A DNA stretch of 42,745 nt from Irineochytrium annulatum (lineage: Eukaryota > Chytridiomycota > Chytridiomycetes > Chytridiales > Chytridiaceae), in contig JADGJL010000104.1 of assembly GCA_027600665.1 (NCBI GenBank), forward strand, positions 1 through 42,745, given 5' to 3'. Made by a program: the position numbers and the translations under genes. The notes below the pieces were generated by a model. The model did no database searches, was not told the DNA's origin, and saw only the letters and a program-made list of their open reading frames with translations. The stretch's first letter is position 1, and every line of letters starts with the position of its first letter. Positions 32,275 through 42,695 of the stretch are shown piece by piece.

Positions 32275-32383
32275 GCGCCGTCGTCAAACACGGTGAAGTT
32301 GCAGTTACTCTCTGGAGGAAATCGACCGGCGATCTCGGGACGTCCTCGAGCGTCTTCTCAAGTCCGATCTATCCTTGGGCAGC

Positions 32384-32420
32384 ATACGTGACGGGCACTA
32401 GGAATACGTGACGGACACTA
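32384..32420. repeat. Direct duplication, 17-bp unit
   Basis: ATACGTGACGGGCACTA at 32384-32400 is repeated with one change at 32404-32420, three bases apart. Confidence 0.85.
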
Positions 32421-32917
32421 AATGCGAACGTCGGGCAATTCGCGACTGCCAACGCCACTACCCCGGAGCAGCTGTAAAGAAAGCGGTTCTTTGTGGATCG
32501 CAGCCTCGTAAACTTGGACCACGGGAGGGACGGCTCATGGATGGAAGCAGAGGGTTCGGCAAGTCTTCTGTGCGCCTTGCATTCGAGAGTTCGGCGCCGC
32601 CTCGCTACTCAGCGTTATCGTCGCTGGTGACATGTCGCCGCGGCTGTATCGACGGAATGAAGTCGACCTTGGAAACTACGTCAGCGGAAAAGGAGGCAAC
32701 TGGCGAGGTGGCCGACTTGGAGCGACTTACTACGCAACCTTACCTACCGGGGCCCCGCTCAGTGGAAAAAATCGTAATTAAGGCTTGTTTTGGCGAGAGA
32801 GCCCGGAATATTTGAGGCAGGAGAGGAATTTCCCTGAGGGAAGGCGTTGTAGCCGGTGCAATCAATCAGCCGGGAAGAATGGATGGCGTCGTATCAGTTG
32901 AACTAACCGAGCCCAGC

Positions 32918-32943
32918 GAGAGTGTCAGATGAGAGTGTCAGAC
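32918..32943. repeat. Exact-tandem duplication, 13-bp unit
   Basis: GAGAGTGTCAGAT at 32918-32930 is followed at once by GAGAGTGTCAGAC at 32931-32943. Confidence 0.85.
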
Positions 32944-33171
32944 GACGGATCTGAAGACGGCGACTTCTGCTGTAGCTCGAGGGGTTGATGTAATGCTGCC
33001 TTGTTTTAAGCCAAGCTATTCTTTTGTCCGAGCAACAACATATTGTAGCCTTTACCAAAGTGATTCTCAATTGAAAATTAATGCGAGTTTATCCTTTTAG
33101 GGGCAGGAGATCTTATTTCAAGGCGAATTCCGGAACTTAAAAACTACGCAACAATGTAAAGACGGGTGTTG

Positions 33172-33201
33172 GCCCCGGCAGCGATAAGCCCCGGCAGCGA
33201 T
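33172..33201. repeat. Direct duplication, 14-bp unit
   Basis: GCCCCGGCAGCGAT occurs at 33172-33185 and again at 33188-33201, two bases apart. It is close to the YPT1 3' end. Confidence 0.85.
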
Positions 33202-33286
33202 GTGCACGATCCAGACCTAATAGGGACTTTATTGAATGACAAGTGGTAACGAAAAAATCATGATGTTGCACTGAGAGAGAGGATCT

Positions 33287-34096
33287 TTAGCAGCAGCCAC
33301 CGGACGATTGCTGCTGGACTGTGGTCCCATTGCCGACGCGGATAGGGGCTTTGTTCGGCGGAGCGGCCGTGTTTGCACCCATCCTGAGAAAATTATTACA
33401 CAGAATATGCCCAGAGATAATTACCTGTCCTTGATTTGCTTCGCCATCGTCAAGAACGCCTGCTCGACATTGCTGGAGTTTTTCGCGCTAGTTTCCAAAA
33501 ACGGGATTTGCAGCTGGTCGGCAAATTCCTGGTGCACACATATTAATACGACTACACGATGTAAGAAAAACAAAGCGTACCTGTGCAGCTTTCGCGTCAA
33601 CAACCTTCTTCGCAACCAAATCGCTCTTGTTGCCGACAAGCAACTTGTTGACGCCTTCCGAAGCGTACCGATCAATCTCCTGCAACCATTGCTTCACGTT
33701 GTTGAAAGTATCCTGATCCGTGACGTCGTAGACCACGATGATGCCATGAGCGCCGCGGTAGTAGGTGGAGGTGATGGTGCGGAAACGCTCCTGTCCTGCG
33801 GTATCCCACTGGTGGCGAAAGCGCAACGGTTAAGACTATTAGCTCCCCTGCTACCGCAAACGTACAATCTGCAACTTCACGGTCTTCCCCTCCAGCTCAA
33901 TCGTGCGGATCTTGAAATCGACACCAATCGTGCTGATGTAGCTCTCCGTGTATGTGTCGTCCGCGAAACGGAGGAGCAGACACGACTTCCCGACGCCAGA
34001 GTCCCCGATGAGGAGGAGCTTGAACAAGTAGTCGCTATAGCAGGTGAGTCCTTCATTGCGGTGTTGAGCCACTCACTAGTCCGCGCTGAGAGACAT
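33287..34096 (-). CDS. YPT1: Rab GTPase YPT1/RAB1
   Basis: Five exons on the minus strand: 34096-34077, 34034-33866, 33808-33581, 33528-33425, 33383-33287; 205 residues (yeast Ypt1 has 206). P-loop GDSGVGKS, effector region [20 protein letters not shown], switch [34 protein letters not shown], and a C-terminal GGCC for double geranylgeranylation. Ypt1/Rab1 controls ER-to-Golgi transport and autophagosome formation on early secretory membranes. The start [20 protein letters not shown] is split by a 42-nt intron after the seventh codon begins. It is head to head with LIN1; only 95 bp separate the start codons. Confidence 0.97.
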
Positions 34097-34191
34097 GGCC
34101 TATGATCTCGAAATTTTACTGAAGCGGCGCTGACGTCGTGGCAGTTAATCGCGTGATTGACCCATCAGGACACTTCGTAGTCGTCGGAAGG
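34097..34191. promoter_or_regulatory. Compact divergent promoter YPT1 / LIN1
   Basis: Only 95 bp lie between the two start codons, so both 5' UTRs and both core promoters share this stretch, unless the LIN1 start lies in a further, unseen exon. No TATA-like element stands out. Confidence 0.5.
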
Positions 34192-35198
34192 ATGCGACGC
34201 TTAAGAAACGACGCGGACGATGAGGAGGAAGACCTTGAGTTTGGTAAATGCAATTTTGTAGCCTTGCCTCTGACGTCTGTTATGTAGCTAAGAAGCGACG
34301 TGGTGGGATAAAGCAAGGCTACACCGAGTCGGATGATGAGGAGCTTCTAAGCGATGGGGGAAAACCAGCAGACGACGCGGACGATATGTTTAGCGCAGAA
34401 GCCCCGGCGGAGACAAAGAAGAAGAGAAAGGGAGACGTGGAGTTGCTCACGAAGAAGGCCGTTGATGATGAGGGAGCGGAACGGAACGACGATATTGACG
34501 AGGAGGAGGTGGAGAAGATTGAACAATTTAACATGGATCAAGAATTGGAAGAAGGGTATGTGCTCACTAGTTATTCGGTTTTACCAATCTGGTATGAAGA
34601 GGCTTTGATGCAGATTTTAATTACATCCGTTCAAAAGACGAGCATCAAATGCACGATAACTGGCTGCAAGGCATCACGAAGGAGGAGATGAAGAAGGTAA
34701 AGGCAAGAGCGGAATTAATCTAACTTGACGCAGGCACGCCGTGCACAAGCGAGGAAGGAAGCGAAGGAACGGGAAGAGGAAGCGGAGCCGGATGACAATG
34801 CGTCCGAGACGAAGCTATGGTACTCCGTCTTGTCGATGATGCGGCCCCGAGAGAGCTTGGCTGGAGCAATGACTCGCCTGAGGACGTCGTCAAAGAAGGA
34901 GCCTGCATGGAAAGCTAAGAAGAAACGAAAGGCGGGAAGTACGGTAGGCGATGCTATTATAGAGTGACCTCATTTTGTCCAGGTAGACGAGTCGGTGATG
35001 GCCGCAGACGCGAAGGCACTTGACGATCTGATTGGACTTTCTGATGCTCTACTTAAATATGGGCATTATGACGCGGTCAACTACCAGTACGAGGCAATCG
35101 TGAGGCTGCTCCGACAAAAGGAAGCGCTGGCGGAAGATTGGACTGCCGGCGACCCTCTGCCACAGTTCGATCAAGCGAGATCAACATCTCAGAAATGA
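34192..35198 (+). CDS. LIN1: LIN1/CD2BP2-like U5 snRNP protein without a visible GYF domain
   Basis: Five exons: 34192-34243, 34288-34555, 34600-34696, 34734-34943, 34983-35198; introns of 44, 44, 37 and 39 nt; 280 residues. Landmarks: AKKRRGGIKQGYTESDDEEL, an acidic stretch, EKIEQFNMDQELEEGGFDAD, FNYIRSKDEHQMHDNWLQGI, LWYSVLSMMRPRESLAGAMT and LDDLIGLSDALLKYGHYDAV. CD2BP2/Lin1 is part of the U5 and tri-snRNP particles, where its N-terminal part binds Prp6 and Dib1/U5-15K-type partners. Family members normally end in a ~60-residue GYF domain that binds proline-rich ligands; here the protein stops after YEAIVRLLRQKEAL ... RSTSQK with no GP[YF]-type signature. Either the domain has been lost or it lies in an exon I cannot find in the 77 bp before RLI1. 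Confidence 0.85.
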
Positions 35199-35276
35199 CA
35201 TATTTTATTGCTCATATTTACTGTAAATTAATACTCTATATTGCTAGTACAAAATTTGTAGATATTAACTGTGCGT

Positions 35277-37460
35277 TTAATCTTCCAAGAAGAAGAATTG
35301 CCCTAAATCAGAAGTAAGAAACTCTGGCGACCGCCGATTTTATAACCTGAAAGCTTCTGCTCCTTGTCCTTCACCGAGTCCATTTTATTAATACGCGGTC
35401 GGAAGTTCGTTGGGTCTCGACGGAAGGTGATTTCAAGCGTCTTCAAGAACCGATTCATCCCCGGCAAAAGCGCCTCCGGCCTACGAGGAGTTAAAGATCT
35501 AAACGGCGAAACTTGCTTCTTACTTGCAGGCCGTTGCTTTTACCGACGGAGTCCCCTCGTAGACGATCACTCGATCAGCCAAATACGTTGCCATAATGAA
35601 ATCGTGTTCCACGATAAAAGCCGTCTTCTTGCTGTGGAAAATAAACTTCTTAATGACCTTGGCGGCTATAATCCTTTGCTCTGAATCAAGGTACGCCGAT
35701 GGCTCATCAATGAGGTAAATGTCCGCAGGTTGTCCTAGGCATAGCACAATGGCAACACGCTGCAATTCACCACCAGAAAGCGTGGTGACTTCCTGATCAA
35801 TGATGTTCTCTATCTGCAATGGCTTAACGACATCGGTTTGGAACTGCTGGTGCATGAAAGCCGACCGAATTTTCTTCAGCAAAAGCATGCGGACGGAGCC
35901 CTGGAACTTTGGCGCAATCTTCTGAGGCTTGTAGGCCACCAGCAACTCGGGGACTTGTTCGTTTCCGTCCGCAGGAAGTAACCCCGCGAGCATACGAATG
36001 AATGTAGTCTTGAACGCATGAAGACAGGCGAAACAAGCAAATTATACCTTTCCGGTCCCGTTCTGCCCCAACATCACCAGAATCTCTGAATCGGTGAAAC
36101 CGCCCGCCTCAATCGTCAAATGAAAACCACCAAGATCCTTCACCATCTTCGGATACTTGAACCTTCGCATCTTATCCACAACCAGCTCGTCGGCCGTCTC
36201 GGCAAGCCGGAAGGTCAAAGATTCGTCACGAAACCTTAAATTTTCCGTCGGCACCTTCCCGTCTAAAAAGATATTGATGCCTTCACGCACAGAAAAGGGA
36301 AGGGTGACGACTCCGTACGCCGAAGGCATGCCGTAGAGTACGCAGATGAAATCAGATAAATAGTCGAGAACACTGAGATCGTGCTCAACGACAATGACGT
36401 ATCTGTTAAACAAATGCTTTAGCTACCATCATTCAAAGGAATTGTACGTAGTGGGGGTCAGCAGCGTGCGAATAACTCGGGCCGCGTTCAGTCGCTGCTT
36501 AACGTCCAAGTAACTTGACGGCTCATCAAACATATAGCTGTCGTCTATAAGAATAATGCTTTAAGCATCAACCTCTCACATGTCGGCTTGACGAATAACA
36601 GCAAATCCGATCGCAAATCGCTGCAACTCGCCTCCAGACAACACGTCGACCTGCCGGTCCAACACACTCTCCAAATCTGACACGTCAACACTGGGAAATA
36701 GCGCAGTTGCGCTTACCCAATATATCAATCACGAATCCTACATTGTCCTTCTCCGCCTTCGCATCCAACAACTCCTTGACCCCTCCCTGAATCGCTTTCG
36801 GGATGGCGTCGACGTACTGCGGCTTGATGACGGCCTTCAGGTTATCCTCTAGAATCTTCGTAAAGTAGTTCTGCAACTCGGATCCACGAAAGTAACGCAA
36901 GATCTCCTCCCAATCCGGGGGATCCTGGCAAACATGAGTACGGAGTCGCATCAACACTCGGCACCGTAAACCTGCCCAAGTTGGGCTTAACCTTCCCAGC
37001 CAAAATCTTCAACGCCGTGCTCTTCCCTATGCCGTTGGTCCCCACCAGCCCCAAAACCTGCCCAGGCCGAGGGACAGGAAGCCGATGCAGTTTAAAAGCA
37101 TTCGCCGAGTACCGGTGTGTGACCTCTTTCTCCAAATTCGTTGGCAGGTTGATAATTGAAATGGCAGCAAAAGGGCACTTCTTCACGCATATGCCGCATC
37201 CGATGCACAGCTCCTCCGAGATATAAGCGATCTTGGCGTTCGAGTCGACTTCAATGCACAACTTGCCTGATAACGGCGAGTTAAACGCTTCCAAAGAGCT
37301 GGACATCACCCACCCATGCGCACCACAGGACATCCCTTCTTGCATTCCTGCCTGCATTTCTTCGGCTTGCACTTGTCAGTGCTCACGATCGCTGCACCGA
37401 AGACGTCGATACGCGATTATGAAGTTGTACGGTACCTATCCGCGTTAGCTTCTCCGACAT
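35277..37460 (-). CDS. RLI1: ABCE1/RLI1 ribosome-recycling ATPase
   Basis: Ten exons on the minus strand: 37460-37436, 37391-37314, 37266-36965, 36924-36717, 36676-36580, 36537-36448, 36402-36048, 36008-35524, 35480-35347, 35302-35277; 599 residues, the same length as human ABCE1. The first Fe-S cluster ligands lie in [20 protein letters not shown], the second in [16 protein letters not shown]1: [35 protein letters not shown]2: [36 protein letters not shown]. It ends [16 protein letters not shown]1 splits post-termination 80S ribosomes with eRF1/Pelota and takes part in initiation and 40S maturation; it acts in the cytosol and nucleus. All nine introns are 39-47 nt. It is convergent with LIN1, 78 bp between stops. 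Confidence 0.97.
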
Positions 37461-37504
37461 CTTGCAGGTTGGCAGGTGTCGATGAAAAAAACGTTGGCTT
37501 TTTA

Positions 37505-38002
37505 TTAATCAAGTGGGTGTGGAAGAAGTGGATGCGGTTGAGTAACTGCTCTCAAGGACCGCGACTGTGTCGTGCCGCCACTCCCGGTGCAAGTGGAGAT
37601 CCGAGTAATGGCAGGGCTTTGGCGCCGATGCTGAAAGGTGGCGTGCTTTCGCCGCGTCTCTGCATCATGGACTTGCCAGGTGCCCCAGACTGAAGCCGTG
37701 ACCCGCCAGTCAAGACTCGTTGTCAAGATGTGGCCCGCTTCCTGGTAATCATAGGACGGCTGCCTGACAGCTTTGAGCGTCGGGTGTCGCAACACAGCTG
37801 GACCCGCGTAGCCCATGATATGCCGCGGCCCCATGAAGTATGTAACAACTGATGCTGGGACCGCAATTGGCCGTTGAATTTGTTCATGAGGGTTGGAAAA
37901 CGAAGGCCCGGTGCTGAATTTCCCGTGCGAAGAGAAGCGTTGCATTCGCATTTGATATGTGAATTTATAAAAGCATCGGTTGATGTGGTTTGTAGGCATC
38001 AC
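37505..38002 (-). CDS. Unassigned ORF, possible small mitochondrial protein
   Basis: An open minus-strand frame of up to 165 codons ending 45 bp before the RLI1 start. An internal start gives MQRFSSHGKFSTG, which resembles a mitochondrial presequence, followed by VVTYFMGPRHIMGYAGPAVL and PTLKAVRQPSYDYQE. The last third is Arg/Ser/Thr/Pro-rich and may be non-coding or follow an intron (possible donor near 37705). No family is recognised. Confidence 0.3.
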   Translation of the reverse strand: MMPTNHINRCFYKFTYQMRMQRFSSHGKFSTGPSFSNPHEQIQRPIAVPASVVTYFMGPRHIMGYAGPAVLRHPTLKAVRQPSYDYQEAGHILTTSLDWRVTASVWGTWQVHDAETRRKHATFQHRRQSPAITRISTCTGSGGTTQSRSLRAVTQPHPLLPHPLD

Positions 38003-38023
38003 AATTTATCGTATAATCGAATG

Positions 38024-38590
38024 CTACCACGCCCTGTCCTCGGGCAGACTTAACGACATCACAGCCCGCCACACCTGCATTCCCTCCTCACCCTCACCGG
38101 CATCCAATCTCGCAAGGACGCTCCCGTCGGCTTCCTCGGCGCAGGCTGCGGCCACGGCAGTGGCCTCCGCCCAGCTGACATTCTCCTGGCCTCGTGGGAT
38201 GACGGTCTCCCTACCTGTCAAGATGCTACTATCTCGAGCCCGCTTCGCTCGGACGTTCCCTCCACAACGGCTGTCAGACGCACAGCGACCGCGGCTGAAA
38301 TGGCCAGGAGAACATGGTCGCAGCCCCTTCGCCTTAAATGTTTTTGGTTTGTTGCCCCGTGCTTCTTCCTTTCTAATTCGCCTTGTGATACGTCGGCCCA
38401 CCAACGCTTTGCGTCTTACATTTGCCTCCGAATATGTTTTCTGTCGTATTTCTGTTGCTCTGGTCGGAGGAGTGGCCCGCCAAGTTCTTTGTCGCCAACC
38501 GGCAGACGTGTTCCCAAAAAAGTACGAACATATGTTAACCAAGGTAAAAATGCCAATGGTGAAGTAAAACGAGTGGGTCACACAGCTCAA
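38024..38590 (-). CDS. Unassigned ORF with a hydrophobic start and an acidic C-terminus
   Basis: An open minus-strand frame of 188 codons. It starts with a hydrophobic stretch (FYFTIGIFTLVNICSYFF), continues through a basic Arg/Lys-rich middle and ends in an acidic, Ala-rich part (ENVSWAEATAVAAACAEEAD ... SLSLPEDRAW) that reads more like real coding sequence than the rest. It would be divergent from CMK1 with only 26 bp between the start codons, so the true start, if it is a gene, is probably further in. No family is recognised. The opposite strand is also open here. Confidence 0.25.
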   Translation of the reverse strand: MSCVTHSFYFTIGIFTLVNICSYFFGNTSAGWRQRTWRATPPTRATEIRQKTYSEANVRRKALVGRRITRRIRKEEARGNKPKTFKAKGLRPCSPGHFSRGRCASDSRCGGNVRAKRARDSSILTGRETVIPRGQENVSWAEATAVAAACAEEADGSVLARLDAGEGEEGMQVWRAVMSLSLPEDRAW

Positions 38591-38616
38591 TAGAAAAAGC
38601 CATCGCGATCGCTGCT

Positions 38617-40074
38617 ATGGCTGCCAACCCAAGTCTTGCACCCTGTGAATACAAGGTGAGCGGCGATCAGCATGCGGCTTTCCCTCTGATCCCTGTGGAC
38701 GTCAGACTGGCAAGACCCTGGGACAGGGAAGCTATGCCACCGTCAAAGAGGCCATCCAGGTTGGTTTGTGTCTGGCGGAGGCGTATTTGACCCTTCGTCA
38801 GATCAGGTCCGGCGAGCGGTTTGCGGTTAAGGTCATTAGCAAGCGACTCATGCAGGGTCGGGAGCACATGGTCTGGCAGTACAGCTGGAAATTTGTCCTT
38901 ACTTTCCCACAGATTTTAAATGAGATTGAGATCCTGAAGAAGGTCTCGAAGGGGCACAAAAACATCGTCACGCTTCACGATTGTATGATGATTTTGTCTT
39001 CAAAGTGCTTATTAATCGTCGTGTCGCAGATTTCGAGACCCCAAACAATCTTTATCTGGTTATGGACCGTAAGGAGCGGAGACACGGCCGGCTTAACGTT
39101 TCCAGTTTGCACAGGCGGTGAACTTTTCGACCGGATCTGCGAGAAGGGGTCTTTCTACGAGGAGGATGCTGCCGAGATCGTCAGGACGGTCGTCGACGCG
39201 GTGGCCTACCTGCACGATCTGGACATCGTCCACCGTGATATCAAGGTTGGACGAAGGGTGCGAGGCTTTTGGGTTGTTAACGGAGTTGTAGCCGGAGAAT
39301 CTTCTTTTCAGGACGAAGGACTCTTTGAGCGAATTGGTTATCGCGGACTTCGGCTTGTCGAAAATCATGGACCCGGAGACATATGACGGCCTAATGACTA
39401 CTTGCGGAACACCGGGATACATGGCCCCAGGTTTGATCCGACTGTTTATGGAATACAATATCAAAGGCGATGCAGAGGTGATTAAGAAGACTGGTCACGG
39501 TCGCGCCGTTGACATGTGGTCGATCGGAGTTCTGTCTTACTTCCTCCTTTGTGGTTATACGCCCTTCGACTCGTCCAGTTCGGCGGACGAGCTGCAGCGG
39601 ATTTTGACAGGCTCTTACACCTTTGAGCCAGCGGAATATTGGCAAGAAGTCTCAGACACCGGTATTTCTTGTTCTTAACTCCGTTTTTCCATACTGAGGT
39701 GATGTTTAGCCAAAGACTTCATTCGCAGTTTGCTTCTCGTCGATTCGACAAACCGACTTACGGCTCGCCAAGCCTTGGCACACCCGTGGCTTGCTCAACT
39801 TGATCCGATGCCGACCGAAGATGGCCAGGAACAGCCGACGCGTGTTCGGACTGTGGACTTGCTACCTAACGTCAAGGCCCGGTTTGACGCGAAACGGATG
39901 TTCAAGAAGGCGATCGGGGTCGTGAAGGCAATAAACAAGTTGGCGGGTGGTGGAGAGGGGAAGTCCCACGAGAGCCTACACACAACCTCCGCGCCAATGA
40001 GCGTGGACGAAACGTTTAGGCCAAAGGAGGATGAAGTAGCGGACGATGGGCACTTGATGGTTCTTTCAAAGTAG
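38617..40074 (+). CDS. CMK1: Calcium/calmodulin-dependent protein kinase I-like
   Basis: Nine exons: 38617-38655, 38706-38759, 38802-38870, 38913-38982, 39030-39068, 39106-39245, 39292-39430, 39476-39661, 39710-40074; 366 residues. Gly loop [12 protein letters not shown], catalytic Lys41 ([10 protein letters not shown]), [30 protein letters not shown] (Asp135), DFG (156-158), activation loop [13 protein letters not shown] with a Thr where CaMKK phosphorylates, and [20 protein letters not shown]. The C-terminal part [20 protein letters not shown] is a basic amphipathic helix as expected for the autoinhibitory/calmodulin-binding segment. It is a Ser/Thr kinase answering Ca2+ signals. The PENLLF motif is recovered only if the exon 6/7 junction is placed at 39245/39292. 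Confidence 0.95.
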
Positions 40075-40206
40075 AAGAGCACCATCGGTATTCGTATTTC
40101 TCAGTTCCTTCATCCCTTAATTCCCATGCTTAAACATTATGATCTCGAACCAAAATACAAAATACAAGATACGCCAGCAAAACGAAACATATATTTAAAA
40201 ATGAGT

Positions 40207-42695
40207 TCATGCCCTGCTATAAAAAGAATTCGAATAAACCTTGCACAAAGAATCCGCCCCGCCGCTAGCGATAAAATCTTGTCGAGTCGGATGATACTTT
40301 ACGCTCCAAATACCCTCGTCATACTTTTTCCGGTGTGTGCTATACTCCTGAGTGCACAACCGCGTGCCTAAGTCCCACCACCTAATTGAGCAGTCGTGCC
40401 CCCCCGACACTAATGCTAGCCCGCTCGGCGAGAAGTCAACGCTGGAAACGGAGTCTAAGTGACCCAGCATCGCATGCGTGCAGCGGCCTTTAACATAAAT
40501 ATCTTTAATAAACCCTGTACAGTGCGCACCAACCTGAATTGATATCATAAAAACGAATATGTCGGTCCTCTGACGCCGACACAAGCATCGGCATGGTCGG
40601 ATGAGTCACAACCATATTCAATTGCGAAGAGCCTAAATGTCAGTACTTGTAGACATCAATTGGTCTACCTTCGCTTTCTTTTGCTTCAAGGTCCAATCGC
40701 ACCACCTCATCGCCGGTCTCGACGTCGAAAATGCGGATGCAGCCATCACGATGGCCCACAATCAGCCTCCTCCCGTTGGTATTTAACCACTCCAGCGACG
40801 TCGGAATTGACAATCTATCCCCTGTCGTAAGAGATAACCTCAACCCATAGCTTTCGTCAGTGACATCCCATATTTTGACTGTTCCATCAGCTGACGCCGA
40901 CGACATGACCGGGTAGTGTTGCAGAAGGGGATTCAGCTTGACATCCCAAACGGCGTCCGTGTGACCAACAAAGACATGGGTTCTTGACGTCGTATCTACT
41001 TCGGGTTATATCACATAAAAACACGCCGTGCACTCTAACCATATTGTGCATAGGTCTCGGCTTCCAAAGACGGTATTTTCCAAGCTGTGACCGTTGCGTC
41101 CAAACTTCCCGTTAGTAGCCGCTGAGAATCAGCGGATACAGAGAGCGACGTTATCGGGCCCTTGTGGCCCCTGAACGTGAACGATGGCTCCAGGTCGGAA
41201 AGTGACTTTCGAGAGTGAAGGTTTCGCAAATTCCAAAGCTTTGCTGTGCCGTCCTCCGAAGCTGACAGCAAGGCCAACTCTTTTGGTAAGAAGCTAATTG
41301 CTCTAACGGAGTCTAAATGGCTGCTTGGGTCAGTAACCCCCTAAAACAATCTCTCTTCACCTTCGTAATGTCACCCTTGGCCGCCAGAGATTGGGTTCGT
41401 CAGCAGTCCCATCGCCGTGCATGTTCTAGACTTCGTTAAGCAATAAAGCGACATATTTCAACTTACCATCTTATCGTCCACATCCGTTTCATCATCTTCG
41501 CAATATGCTCTCCCGACGTCATGGGGGAAGCTGGCAGTATCGCTTTCAGCTGCAAGGGTGAGTAGAATGTGCTCACATCTCTGCATACCACGTCTAGCCG
41601 ACTGGCTGTCATCCCGATCGTCATCGTCCGCAGCAACCGCTTTCGCGCTCTCTGCTCTCATCTTATTTGCCGTTAGTAACCAAGGCACATAGGTAGCACA
41701 CCTCTTCTTCGTCATCGAGGACAGTTGCACTAGGGTATATCGTCAACACTCGCCAACTAAAATTAGTATACGTACTCGACATCATCAACGTCCTCAACCT
41801 CCGTCGTCATGACAGCATCAGACATATGACGCGACCCGCCCGGTTTAGTCGGTGCGGAACGCGTTGTAGCATTCTTCATCATCGTCTTTTGAAACGCTGA
41901 AGGTTTGCCAGCGGAGTGACGCGTCGACTCGGCGTTCTCCCCGTCGCTTAAGATCTCGTCTGAACCAGGGCTGTGCATCCGTTGATTTGATGTAGCGGAA
42001 CTCAATGGAGCAACAAGACCGGCGTGTGATAGGAGGTAGTTTGCTTCTCGCAAGTAGCTAGTGTGCTTCAGTACGCATCGAATTCCAGCGCCACGCACTT
42101 CTTCAGGATCTCTCGACTTCGCAAATTTCCGACACCCTTCGAATATCCCAAAAGGGTTCCACCCGGAGCTCCGCCAGCACCGTTGTTGTAGTGCCCTGGT
42201 GTATCGTTTGCAAAAGTTGACTCGACCTGCTGCTGCACAGATCCCGGAACGTCCGACTCGGGGAAATTCGGACCGTTGTTCTCGTTCGGCTGCCCGTCCG
42301 AGGCCTGCTGCTGCCTCGACAGATACTTCCCGCTGTAATGCACTAAGTTCCACGTCTAAGCTAAAAATGACGGACCGTTCCTGCCGCAACGCGTACTCTA
42401 GCATCTTCACCCGTCGCAACAGGTCCGTCTTGATGTTCTCCATCCCACGCCTTTCGCCCTCAAGAAACGAGAGCTTCGCCTGCGAGATCAAGGCATGTCA
42501 GGCGAGATTCCAAGATCCTATCTCGACCTTCAAATCAGCTCTCTCAATCTCCCACTCGTTCCGCTCCCGCTCAAATCTTCTCCATTCTCCTTGGAGAAAA
42601 TGAAGGACGCCTAAGAAACAAATCAACACTACATCTTGAAATTCGTCCTAACCCGGAAGCGAATACATCGGTGGATGCGGTGCTCTTCGTGGACG
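40207..42695 (-). CDS. STRN: Striatin, STRIPAK scaffold (N-terminus beyond the right edge)
   Basis: Thirteen visible exons on the minus strand: 42695-42653, 42610-42528, 42479-42376, 42332-42099, 42057-41776, 41729-41702, 41661-41589, 41549-41467, 41425-41361, 41320-41040, 40998-40669, 40632-40534, 40487-40207; 661 codons before the stop. The first visible exon is preceded by an acceptor (gttag) with an in-frame stop just upstream, so the start lies outside. N-terminal striatin block: MYSLPGVLHFLQGEWRRFER, then the coiled coil SFLEGERRG ... LLRRVKMLEYALRQER; then SREILKNYLREANYLL, a Ser/Asp-rich linker, LWRPRVTLRSHLDSVRAI and a C-terminal WD40 propeller (GHKGPITSLSVSADSQRLLT, GHTDAVWDVKLNPLL, GHLDSVSSVDFSPSGLALVS). 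Striatin (Pro11/Far8 in fungi) is the regulatory PP2A B''' subunit that holds together the STRIPAK complex. All introns are 36-48 nt. Confidence 0.93.

Larger units (their letters stand above)
32275..33286. other. Intergenic with short tandem duplications
   Basis: About 1 kb between the deubiquitinase start and the YPT1 stop. An open frame of 135 codons at 32408-32815 (+) has no recognisable content. Three separate short direct duplications lie here (separate entries). Confidence 0.5.
37461..38616. other. Gap between RLI1 and CMK1 with weak ORFs
   Basis: About 1.15 kb between two start codons. Open frames run on both strands (see the two minus-strand entries). Composition is mixed, and nothing here matches a family I know. 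Confidence 0.4.

Noticed and set aside
37980..38567. Plus-strand 195-codon ORF upstream of CMK1
   Set aside because: It overlaps the slightly more protein-like minus-strand frame and has no recognisable motif; most likely chance openness in mixed-composition DNA.
42058..42098. A 17-nt or 29-nt intron in striatin, joining KKC directly to the next exon
   Set aside because: These are too short for splicing here. A 41-nt intron with donor gtgcgt fits the phase and gives ILKNYLREANYLL, matching the family.
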